Source: Candidatus Pacebacteria bacterium CG10_big_fil_rev_8_21_14_0_10_44_11
GTDB lineage: Bacteria > Patescibacteriota > Microgenomatia > UBA1400 > PJMF01
DNA: 5,283 nucleotides
Reading direction: 5' to 3'
Assembly (NCBI GenBank): GCA_002772705.1
Contig: PFDH01000024.1
Span: 13,521-18,803 of the forward strand
Shown: positions 1-5,283 of the stretch, piece after piece
How positions within the stretch are numbered: the first letter of the stretch is position 1
How the letters are laid out: each line of letters opens with the position of its first letter
The notes under the pieces: model-generated
The model's input: the letters and a program-made list of their open reading frames with translations, nothing else
Database searches by the model: none
Told to the model about the DNA's origin: nothing
Program-made: the position numbers and the translations under genes

Positions 1-123
1 ATTGATTTTTGGCGGCCAAATTTATACGATTTGGTCATAGATACGTATTCCACAAATCAAAAAGAAACGTTAGACTTAGTATTGGATGCGATCGAAAATA
101 AAACACTCAACAAAGCTGCTTAA
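1..123 (+). CDS. Probable cytidylate-kinase-like P-loop nucleotide kinase, C-terminal fragment
   Basis: Frame 1 is open from the first base to a TAA at 121-123 and gives 40 residues, so the gene begins upstream of the window. The stretch NLYDLVIDT (residues 7-15), followed by a polar helix ending in LVLDAIENK, resembles the last strand and helix of cytidylate kinases and related AAA-type nucleotide kinases, where YDLVIDT is followed by a helix of the 'peevv..il' kind. Such enzymes phosphorylate CMP/dCMP with ATP in the cytoplasm. The P-loop and substrate-binding parts are outside the window, so the exact substrate cannot be told; another small P-loop kinase is the main alternative. Its end overlaps the start of the next gene by 38 bases, suggesting co-transcription or coupled translation. 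Confidence 0.6.
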   Translation: MDFWRPNLYDLVIDTYSTNQKETLDLVLDAIENKTLNKAA

Positions 124-781
124 AAGATCCTCGCCCAAATCTCACGCGCTGATTGTTTTTTATCCGATTTTGGTTTTGACCATGATCCTGTGGCTGATTT
201 ACCGAACGCTTTTTGACTTTCCAGATTGGTTCGACGAAATTTTTGGCAAAGCCCTCTTTTTTGGTTTTCCAGTTTGGTTGTATATCACCGTTTCTGGCTT
301 TAAAATCATTGCCGATTCATTTGCGCCATCCAAACTGCAATCGGGATTACTGCTTGGGTTGGCAGCTGGTGGTATTTTTGGTTTTACCACCTCTCTCATT
401 GCTTTAGCCCAAACTGGGGGAGGCATTAACCAGGTTTGGTTACTCAGTTCAAATCGATTTTGGCAAGAGTTTGCCTTGGCTCTGTTCACTGCTTTTTGGG
501 AAACACTGCTCTTCTTCTCGTTTGCGATGAGTGTAATTCAAGAAAAGTACCCTCGTTGGTCTGCCCTCAAACAGGTGCTGCTAACTGCTGGTATCTTGAT
601 TATTTTTTACCTGCCCAACGCCTTTATTCGTTTTGATCCCGTCACTGCTGTTGGCCAATTGGTGATGTTGTTTTTGTTTGCCGTTGGTCAGGGCTTTTTA
701 TTCTACTCAAAGCATAATGCATATGCGTTAGTCTTGTCGCATGCCATTTGGGGCATGGTTCTACTAACCCACAACTGGTAA
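86..781 (+). CDS. Polytopic membrane protein, degenerate CPBP-family-like
   Basis: A 231-residue, strongly hydrophobic protein with about seven likely membrane segments (roughly residues 21-42, 56-76, 86-108, 128-150, 163-180, 187-207 and 211-228) after a basic N-terminus (K4, K6, K10, K13, R14, K18), which should face the cytoplasm. The end, LSHAIWG (217-223), looks like the last motif of CPBP intramembrane proteases (HxxxN/B), and W138-E139-T140 lies where their EExxxR motif would fall. Here only one Glu remains, the Arg is missing, and the middle FxxxH motif appears as FYLPN (174-178). It may therefore be a non-catalytic relative; the function is unknown. The ATG at 86 lacks a clear Shine-Dalgarno site and lies inside the preceding gene. 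A stop at 77-79 blocks any earlier start, and the next ATG (182) would cut into the first membrane segment. Confidence 0.72.
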   Translation: MRSKIKHSTKLLKRSSPKSHALIVFYPILVLTMILWLIYRTLFDFPDWFDEIFGKALFFGFPVWLYITVSGFKIIADSFAPSKLQSGLLLGLAAGGIFGFTTSLIALAQTGGGINQVWLLSSNRFWQEFALALFTAFWETLLFFSFAMSVIQEKYPRWSALKQVLLTAGILIIFYLPNAFIRFDPVTAVGQLVMLFLFAVGQGFLFYSKHNAYALVLSHAIWGMVLLTHNW

Positions 782-857
782 CTTTTAATTGATTCAACGC
801 TTAATCGCTTTTGAGTGATGTTGGTGATGACTAAGATGGTAATAATTTGTGGCAGTC

Positions 858-866
858 TGTTACAAT
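858..866 (+). promoter_or_regulatory. Extended -10 promoter of the DUF5667-like gene
   Basis: TG at 858-859, one base, then TACAAT at 861-866 matches the extended -10 consensus TGnTATAAT with one mismatch. No good -35 hexamer lies 16-18 bases upstream, which is tolerated at extended -10 promoters. Transcription would begin near 872-875, leaving only about 8-11 bases before the ATG at 883. The transcript would thus have almost no leader. This is seen by eye only. Confidence 0.5.
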
Positions 867-882
867 AGGTTTTTTGGACGCT

Positions 883-1446
883 ATGGCAGTCACTCGTCTT
901 CACATTTTAAACATGATCGTTTTAGCACTCTTGGGTGTGGTGATTCTCAGTCTTTCACTAATCACGGCCAACAGCTTGACCGGTGGCAGAGATAACATTC
1001 CGGTTGGTGGTTGGCAATTATATGTTGGCAGACGGATCTTACCAGACAACATCTTGTACCCCTTGGTGATGGTTCAAGAGCGGATTAAGCTTAATCAAAC
1101 CCCTCCCGAGCGCCAGAGCACGTTAATGCTGTCATATGCCCAAGAGCGGTTTGAAGTTGCTGAGGCACTTGCCGCTGAGAATCAACCGGGGTTAGCCATT
1201 ACCACCCTTTCTAAGTCTCAAAAATACATTATTGCTGCTGGCTACAGGGATCTTGAGGACGCGGGAACTTTAGTTGAAGAGCTAAAAACTGTTAGAGCGG
1301 CAATTGATCATTCGCTCTATAGACTTGATCTGTTCGGTCAAGCCAATCCCCAGCTTGAAATGGCTCCCATTGCTCAACTCAAAGAGGAAACTAAAATCTT
1401 ATTGGCAAAGGTTGACGAGCGAATTGTCCAACTAGATTCACTTTAA
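883..1446 (+). CDS. Membrane-anchored DUF5667-like helical protein
   Basis: A 187-residue protein with one hydrophobic segment near the N-terminus (about residues 8-28), best read as a signal anchor or uncleaved signal, followed by a short Gly-rich linker and a soluble domain outside the membrane. The motif LPDNILYPL (53-61), then VQERIKL and a long run of charged amphipathic helices to the C-terminus, resembles the DUF5667 pattern ('PGs.LYPLKr..E.i.l' followed by helices). That family has no established function. I chose ATG 883 over the in-frame TTG at 847, because a TTG start would place the coding region over the -10 element at 861-866. No Shine-Dalgarno site is evident. A 101-base gap separates it from the previous gene and 187 bases from nrdR, so it is probably its own transcription unit. 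Confidence 0.7.
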   Translation: MAVTRLHILNMIVLALLGVVILSLSLITANSLTGGRDNIPVGGWQLYVGRRILPDNILYPLVMVQERIKLNQTPPERQSTLMLSYAQERFEVAEALAAENQPGLAITTLSKSQKYIIAAGYRDLEDAGTLVEELKTVRAAIDHSLYRLDLFGQANPQLEMAPIAQLKEETKILLAKVDERIVQLDSL

Positions 1447-1572
1447 TAATTTAACCAAGTGACAGACCAGTTCTTATTTTGTTCGCCTCTGGAAGAGTAT
1501 CAGTGATCTATTTTGACTTAGTTGACAGCCTCCCGTTGACCATGAGATCCTTTAACTCCTAAGTTTAGCCAA

Positions 1573-1588
1573 ACACAAGATATTGTGC
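1573..1588 (+). promoter_or_regulatory. NrdR box 1 (upstream operator)
   Basis: The 16-mer ACACAAGATATTGTGC is an inverted repeat (CACAA, four bases, TTGTG) and fits the known NrdR box consensus acaCwAtATaTwGtgt at 14 of 16 positions. It lies 46-61 bases before the nrdR start, where autoregulation of the operon by its own repressor is expected. Confidence 0.8.
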
Positions 1589-1604
1589 TTCAGACTAGGT
1601 AATA

Positions 1605-1620
1605 ACACAATTTGATGTAG
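1605..1620 (+). promoter_or_regulatory. NrdR box 2 (downstream operator)
   Basis: ACACAATTTGATGTAG matches the NrdR box consensus at about 11 of 16 positions; the left half is perfect and the right half decayed. It starts 32 bases after box 1 with a 16-base gap, about three helical turns, as is typical of paired NrdR boxes. A weak promoter pair may lie within the boxes: TTGTGC at 1584-1589 and CACAAT at 1606-1611, 16 bases apart. If real, both hexamers would be covered when NrdR binds. The box end runs into the nrdR ribosome binding site (AGGAGA, 1619-1624). Confidence 0.6.
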
Positions 1621-1624
1621 GAGA
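1619..1624 (+). promoter_or_regulatory. Ribosome binding site of nrdR
   Basis: AGGAGA lies nine bases before the GTG at 1634 and supports that non-ATG start. The start also places the first zinc-ribbon cysteine at residue 3, as in known NrdR proteins. Confidence 0.7.
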
Positions 1625-1633
1625 TGTGTATCA

Positions 1634-2095
1634 GTGAAATGTCCATACTGTGGCAAGAAAAACACATCGGTCATTGATTCCCGGGACGCTGAGGATCAAA
1701 CATCGATTCGCCGTCGGCGCAGTTGCGTTGAGTGCGGCAAGCGGTTCACTACCTACGAACGAGTGGAAGGCATTGAACTCAAGGTGATTAAAAAAGATGG
1801 TACGCGTGAAGACTTCAGTCGAGAGAAGCTGAAGCGCGGGATTGCTAAAGCCACCTGGAAACGTCCTATTTCGATGCATGAAGTTGATGTCTTAATTGAC
1901 GACGTTGAACGACGACTGCGGCAAAGAGAAGCAACCGAAGTTAAAAGTTGGGAAATTGGCAACTTGGTGATTAACCGGCTAAAAAAACTCGACCCACTGT
2001 CATACCTGTTGTTTGCCAGTGTTTATCGAGACTTTGAAAGTCTTGAAGACTTTGTTGAAGAAATTAATAAATTAAAAAATGATATTTCAACTTAA
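1634..2095 (+). CDS. nrdR: Transcriptional repressor NrdR
   Basis: A 153-residue cytoplasmic repressor of ribonucleotide reductase genes that senses ATP versus dATP. The N-terminal zinc ribbon has its four ligands at C3, C6, C31 and C34 (MKCPYCG at the start, CVECGKRFTTYER later), with the conserved DSR at 15-17 and the basic run RRRR at 26-29. An ATP-cone domain follows from about residue 47 (LKVIKKDGTREDFSREKL) to about 137, ending in the typical YRDFESLEDF. Length and domain order are normal for the family. It starts with GTG after a good Shine-Dalgarno site. Fifteen bases separate its stop from the reductase ATG, so the two genes form an operon. Two NrdR-box-like sites just upstream indicate that it represses itself and nrdJ. 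Confidence 0.97.
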   Translation: MKCPYCGKKNTSVIDSRDAEDQTSIRRRRSCVECGKRFTTYERVEGIELKVIKKDGTREDFSREKLKRGIAKATWKRPISMHEVDVLIDDVERRLRQREATEVKSWEIGNLVINRLKKLDPLSYLLFASVYRDFESLEDFVEEINKLKNDIST

Positions 2096-2100
2096 TTAGT

Positions 2101-2107
2101 GAGGGAG
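2101..2107 (+). promoter_or_regulatory. Ribosome binding site deciding the nrdJ start
   Basis: The purine run GAGGGAG sits just before the ATG at 2111, with its GAGG part six bases away. An in-frame GTG at 2099 would overlap this site and lacks its own, so the ATG is preferred. Confidence 0.6.
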
Positions 2108-2110
2108 TAC

Positions 2111-5100
2111 ATGCCTGAAGAAGTATTGACACCAAAACGAAGAATGAAGTTTATCAATCGCAAACTTGAGACAGGCATGGGCATGGCCGTGGCACGCCGA
2201 ACGTACTTGCGCCGGTTGCTTGACAAGCAAACCGGCCGGGAGCGCTGGGAGAGCTGGGAAGAAGTAGCCGATCGAGTGGCTCGCGGCAACACCGGTCTTT
2301 TAGACAAAAAATTTGCCAAACACGCCAAAGAAGAATATGCCTTGATGAAAAAGCATATCTCCAATGGTTCAATGTTGATGTCTGGCCGCCATCTGCAGCA
2401 TGGAGACGAAAGTCAAAAAGAGCGGAATATGGAAGTTTTTACTAATTGTTTCGATAAAAATACTAAGTTTTTGACTCAAGAATATGGGGCGGTCTCTTTT
2501 GGCGAAGTGGAGGGTAAAACCGTGACGGTAAAAGCTCGGGATGGTGAGTGGCGAACTGCCAAAGTCAAGGGTTTCGGAACTCAGAAATTATATAAAATCA
2601 CTTTTGGTCCGGTCAACAACGCTCAATCAAATAATAATCTTGAGGTGATTGCTACCAAGAATCATCGCTGGTTTCTTAAAAATGGTTCTGTTACTGAAGA
2701 CTTGCAGGTAGGAGATATCATTGAACCTGCAAAGGCTCACTTGGACTTAGATACTGAGGGGATTCGTCACGGACTCATATATGGTGATGGTACGGGACAT
2801 AAGTCTAGAAATGATTATCCAGGAAGAATCCATTCTCAAGGTAGGCAGTACAACTCAATTAGATTATGTGGTGATGATAAAAATTACTTGAAGTACTTTA
2901 AAGAATTCACTGTCACCTATCCGCCACATGCAAATGGAGACCCGGTGGTATATCTTGGCCAAAAAGATTGGAAAGACCTACCTTTTACCAAAGACCCCTC
3001 ATATATCGCTGGTTTTATTCACGGTTGGTGGTTAGCTGATGGGTCAAAGACGTATCCAACTACCAAAGGAATTGAGATTAGTACCGCTAATACCCCAGCA
3101 GTAGAATGGCTTAAAGAACATGCGCCCTTTGCTGGATACATTGTTACTGGTTTCTCCGAACATCAACGAAAAGAGGGAGACGGTTCTTATCCTCATGGGG
3201 AAAAACTAGTTTCTGTTCGATTGGCTCAAAACAAACCGAGAAAAGTTCTGGCGATTAAAGAATTTGGTGAAGACCAAGTTTTTTGTGTAGAAGAACCAAT
3301 CACGACTGGCTTTGTTCTTGCCAATGGCTTGTTAACTGGTAACTGTTCGACAGCCACCAGCACCTATATTTTATTTTATTTACTCATGAACGGCTCCGGG
3401 GTAGGTCGGCCCTATGATGACGACATGTGTGTCGTTAACTGGGACAACATGCCCAACGTGCGGTGTGTGATTGCCGAAGAGCATCCTGACTTTGCTTGGG
3501 GAGTTGATGAAAGTGTTCGGGACGCCGAGCACAAATATGGCCATGGCGATGGCATCCACTGGTTTGAGGTGCCTGATAGTCGTGAAGGCTGGGCGCAAGC
3601 CATCGAAAAAATTGAGGTGATGGCCTTCGAGAAAAAATACAAAGACGATATGCTGATTCTGGATTTCTCTAAAGTCAGAGCCAAAGGCCAGCCAATCCGC
3701 GGGATGCAAAACCGGCCATCGTCTGGTCCAAAGCCGATCATGAACGCGATTGCCAAGCTGGCTACCATCAAAGGTGCCAACATGTCTCCTTGGAAGCAAG
3801 CGATGTTTGCCGATCACTACACAGCCGAGTGCGTTTTAGTCGGTGGTGCCCGTCGCAGCGCCCGGATTGCCACCAAGAACTGGACCGACCCCGAAATTTT
3901 TGACTTCATCAACATCAAACGAGGCGGCTTTTTGTGGAGTGCCAACAACTCGGTGGCGGTTGATGACAAGTTTTGGAAACAGCGAACCAAACACGCCCAC
4001 AAAGTTTTGGCCGCGATCACCAAAGCCTCGTACGAAGATGGCACCGGTGAGCCAGGTTTTATCAATCAACACAAGCTAGTGCAAAATGACGACGGCTACG
4101 ACGACTACCAAGACGGTCACTATGCCGAGAGCAAAAAGTACACACCAATGAAGCACACCTACAAGATGCTGTCGCTCTTGGCGCGCAACGCTGCCTCCAA
4201 AGTCTACTCCCAGATCCCCAACCCGTGTGGTGAAATCTCACTCAACATGTTGGGTGGTTACTGTGTGATCGGTGACGTGGTGCCATTTTACGCCCCAACG
4301 CTAGACGACGCTGAAGAAGCGTTCCGGGCAACGACTCGCGCTTTGATCAGGGTCAACACCTACATGGATAGTTTGTATAACCGCGAAGTGAAACGAACCA
4401 ACCGCATTGGCGTTGGCATGACTGGTATTCACGAATTTGCCTGGAATATGTATGGCTACTCCTTCCATGATCTAATTGACGAAGAGAAGTCGCAAGATTT
4501 TTGGAACACGCTGGCGCGGTTTAAGAGGGCGGTGGTGGACGAGGCAGAGCAGTACTCCAAAAAACTGGGTATGAACGTTCCCCACACAAACACCACCATC
4601 AAGCCATCAGGCACCATTTCTAAGCTGTTTGCACTGACTGAGGGAGCACATTTGCCCAGTATGCGCGAGTACATCCGTTGGGTTCAGTACCGTTCAGACG
4701 ATCCTCAGGTCAAAAAGTACAAGGCCAAGGGCTATCCGGTCAAAGAACTAAGATCTTACTCAGGTTCAACCGCAGTGGGTTTTCCAACCCAGCCGTTGAT
4801 TTGCCGCTTGGGCATGGGTGGCAAGTTGGTCACCGCCGCCGAGGCCAAACCAGAGGAGCAGTATAAATGGTTGATGTTGCTTGAGAAATACTGGATTGTT
4901 GGCGTTGACGCTCACGGTAAACCTTTAGAAGACACTGGCAATCAGGTTTCCTATACCCTCAAGTACGATCCCACTAGAGTTACGTACAAAGAGTACGCTG
5001 ACATGGTTGACAAGTACCAGGGCTTGATCAAGTGCTGCTCGGTAATGCCGCAACAAGATGCCACCGCCTATGAATATCAGCCGGAGCAACCGGTGACGAT

Positions 5101-5206
5101 TAGCGAGTTTATGCGGGTGATCAACGAAATTGAAAAAGATGAAAACTTATTTGAGGATATTGATTACGAACATTTGAAGTGCGACAGTGGGGCGTGTCCG
5201 ATTTGA
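2111..5206 (+). CDS. nrdJ: Adenosylcobalamin-dependent ribonucleoside-triphosphate reductase (class II), intein-containing precursor
   Basis: This 1031-residue precursor should splice to a 732-residue cytoplasmic enzyme, close to the 739 residues of the monomeric Lactobacillus leichmannii enzyme (RTPR). It reduces ribonucleoside triphosphates to dNTPs through a thiyl radical made with adenosylcobalamin. In spliced numbering I see: redox Cys C113 (RTPR C119); NPCGE with N405, C407 as the thiyl radical site and E409 (RTPR N406, C408, E410); second redox Cys C419 (RTPR C419); and the C-terminal shuttle pair C725/C730 in CDSGACPI (RTPR C731/C736). Other family blocks are GSGVGR (precursor 428-433), RGMQNRPSSGP and KPSGTISKLFALTEG (from 831). 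No ATP-cone is present at the N-terminus. A 299-residue intein interrupts residues 113-411. The gene follows nrdR by 15 bases and ends at a strong terminator. It requires cobalamin and a thioredoxin-type reductant, neither encoded here. Confidence 0.96.
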   Translation: MPEEVLTPKRRMKFINRKLETGMGMAVARRTYLRRLLDKQTGRERWESWEEVADRVARGNTGLLDKKFAKHAKEEYALMKKHISNGSMLMSGRHLQHGDESQKERNMEVFTNCFDKNTKFLTQEYGAVSFGEVEGKTVTVKARDGEWRTAKVKGFGTQKLYKITFGPVNNAQSNNNLEVIATKNHRWFLKNGSVTEDLQVGDIIEPAKAHLDLDTEGIRHGLIYGDGTGHKSRNDYPGRIHSQGRQYNSIRLCGDDKNYLKYFKEFTVTYPPHANGDPVVYLGQKDWKDLPFTKDPSYIAGFIHGWWLADGSKTYPTTKGIEISTANTPAVEWLKEHAPFAGYIVTGFSEHQRKEGDGSYPHGEKLVSVRLAQNKPRKVLAIKEFGEDQVFCVEEPITTGFVLANGLLTGNCSTATSTYILFYLLMNGSGVGRPYDDDMCVVNWDNMPNVRCVIAEEHPDFAWGVDESVRDAEHKYGHGDGIHWFEVPDSREGWAQAIEKIEVMAFEKKYKDDMLILDFSKVRAKGQPIRGMQNRPSSGPKPIMNAIAKLATIKGANMSPWKQAMFADHYTAECVLVGGARRSARIATKNWTDPEIFDFINIKRGGFLWSANNSVAVDDKFWKQRTKHAHKVLAAITKASYEDGTGEPGFINQHKLVQNDDGYDDYQDGHYAESKKYTPMKHTYKMLSLLARNAASKVYSQIPNPCGEISLNMLGGYCVIGDVVPFYAPTLDDAEEAFRATTRALIRVNTYMDSLYNREVKRTNRIGVGMTGIHEFAWNMYGYSFHDLIDEEKSQDFWNTLARFKRAVVDEAEQYSKKLGMNVPHTNTTIKPSGTISKLFALTEGAHLPSMREYIRWVQYRSDDPQVKKYKAKGYPVKELRSYSGSTAVGFPTQPLICRLGMGGKLVTAAEAKPEEQYKWLMLLEKYWIVGVDAHGKPLEDTGNQVSYTLKYDPTRVTYKEYADMVDKYQGLIKCCSVMPQQDATAYEYQPEQPVTISEFMRVINEIEKDENLFEDIDYEHLKCDSGACPI
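2447..3343 (+). mobile_element. Intein with LAGLIDADG homing-endonuclease domain, inserted in nrdJ
   Basis: A 299-residue self-splicing element, precursor residues 113-411. It begins with Cys1 in block A (CFDKNTKFLT) and carries block B with T70 and H73 (ATKNHRWF). Block F is at about 277-294 (QVFCVEEP...GFVLANG) and block G ends LLTGN with Asn299 followed by the +1 Cys. Cutting at these points joins FTN to CSTATS, restoring the family sequence. Between the splicing blocks are two LAGLIDADG-type motifs: GLIYGDG (109-115, acid D114) and IAGFIHGWWLADG (187-199, acid D198), 84 residues apart, so a homing endonuclease is present and may be active. The usual penultimate His is Gly298 and the block F His is Thr287. 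GC is about 41-42% (2461-3300) against about 53% in extein samples, suggesting acquisition from elsewhere. The frame is intact throughout. Confidence 0.93.
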
Positions 5207-5235
5207 TCGGATCAAGATTGAAGGATTGAAAGTCA

Positions 5236-5263
5236 AAAAATCCCCATTAAATCGGGGATTTTT
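5236..5263 (+). terminator. Intrinsic terminator after nrdJ
   Basis: A perfect 10-bp inverted repeat, AAAAATCCCC (5236-5245) and GGGGATTTTT (5254-5263), with an 8-base loop, begins 29 bases after the nrdJ stop. The GC core is only four pairs, but it is followed by a T-run. The A-run on the other side lets it work in both directions, so it may also end a convergent gene beyond the window. Confidence 0.9.
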
Positions 5264-5283
5264 GATGCGGGACTTGATTATGT

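Noticed and set aside
782..830. Terminator hairpin after the CPBP-like gene
   Set aside because: Only a four-base GATT/AATC pairing without a GC-rich stem can be drawn, too weak to call.
847..882. TTG at 847 as the start of the DUF5667-like gene
   Set aside because: The extension would cover the extended -10 element at 858-866, has no Shine-Dalgarno site, and adds residues unlike a normal signal-anchor N-terminus.
1447..1633. Cobalamin riboswitch before nrdR-nrdJ
   Set aside because: This was considered because some class II reductases are B12-regulated, but I see no B12-box (GCCACTG-like) or extended fold, and the 187-base region is better explained by the NrdR boxes.
2099..2110. GTG at 2099 as the reductase start
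   Set aside because: It overlaps the purine-rich ribosome binding site of the ATG at 2111 and lies four bases after the nrdR stop with no site of its own; the extra four residues add no recognisable sequence.
2447..3343. Insertion being an intron or a frameshifted insertion rather than an intein
   Set aside because: It is in frame with no stop codons and has intein blocks A, B, F and G with Cys1, Asn299 and a +1 Cys at exact borders.
2444..3351. Short repeat TGTTTCGA / TGTTCGA at the two intein borders
   Set aside because: The copies differ in length, and the shared bases largely follow from the Cys codon at each border; inteins do not create target duplications, so chance is the simplest reading.
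3380..3817. Long reverse-strand open frames within the reductase (also 3412-3783 and 3817-4072)
   Set aside because: They lie opposite highly conserved reductase coding sequence, show no family motif and lack start signals; they are by-products of codon bias in the true gene.
3344..5206. A second intein in the C-terminal part of the reductase
   Set aside because: The spliced length (732) and the spacing of N405, C407, C419 and the C-terminal cysteines match the known monomeric enzyme with no room for another insertion.
5198..5206. TGA recoded as glycine, as in some CPR lineages
   Set aside because: The reductase ends in the family-typical CPI directly before TGA, followed shortly by a terminator, so TGA acts as a stop.

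Overview
The window is a bacterial chromosome segment with all genes on the + strand. It holds the tail of a probable nucleotide kinase gene, two poorly characterised membrane or envelope genes, and a nrdR-nrdJ ribonucleotide reductase operon. NrdR is a bacterial repressor, so the source is a bacterium. The compact layout, the weak or absent Shine-Dalgarno sites on the first two genes and the DUF5667-like protein would fit a Patescibacteria (CPR)-type genome, but that lineage guess is only an inference. TGA is a normal stop here: the reductase ends in the family-typical CPI just before TGA.

Layout. 1-123: last 40 codons of a probable cytidylate-kinase-like gene. 86-781: polytopic membrane protein resembling a degenerate CPBP (Abi/CAAX protease-like) protein, overlapping the kinase end. 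782-882: short intergenic region with an extended -10 promoter. 883-1446: single-anchor protein with a DUF5667-like helical domain. 1447-1633: control region of the nucleotide-reduction operon, with two NrdR-box-like 16-mers whose starts lie 32 bp apart. 1634-2095: nrdR. 2111-5206: monomeric adenosylcobalamin-dependent (class II) ribonucleoside-triphosphate reductase. 5236-5263: strong intrinsic terminator closing the operon.

The standout is an in-frame 299-residue intein (2447-3343) inside the reductase. It sits directly before the cysteine that should be one of the two active-site redox thiols, so the reductase cannot be active until the intein has been removed. The intein has blocks A, B, F and G and a two-motif LAGLIDADG homing-endonuclease domain. 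It lacks both usual C-terminal histidines (penultimate Gly, block F Thr). Its GC content is about 41-42% by hand count, against about 53% in the flanking extein DNA. Removing it gives a 732-residue enzyme in which every known catalytic residue of the Lactobacillus leichmannii enzyme has a counterpart.

Functional link: NrdR senses ATP/dATP and would repress its own operon through the box pair. NrdJ reduces ribonucleoside triphosphates to dNTPs using adenosylcobalamin. The upstream kinase would feed the same nucleotide pool if the assignment from its short tail is right.
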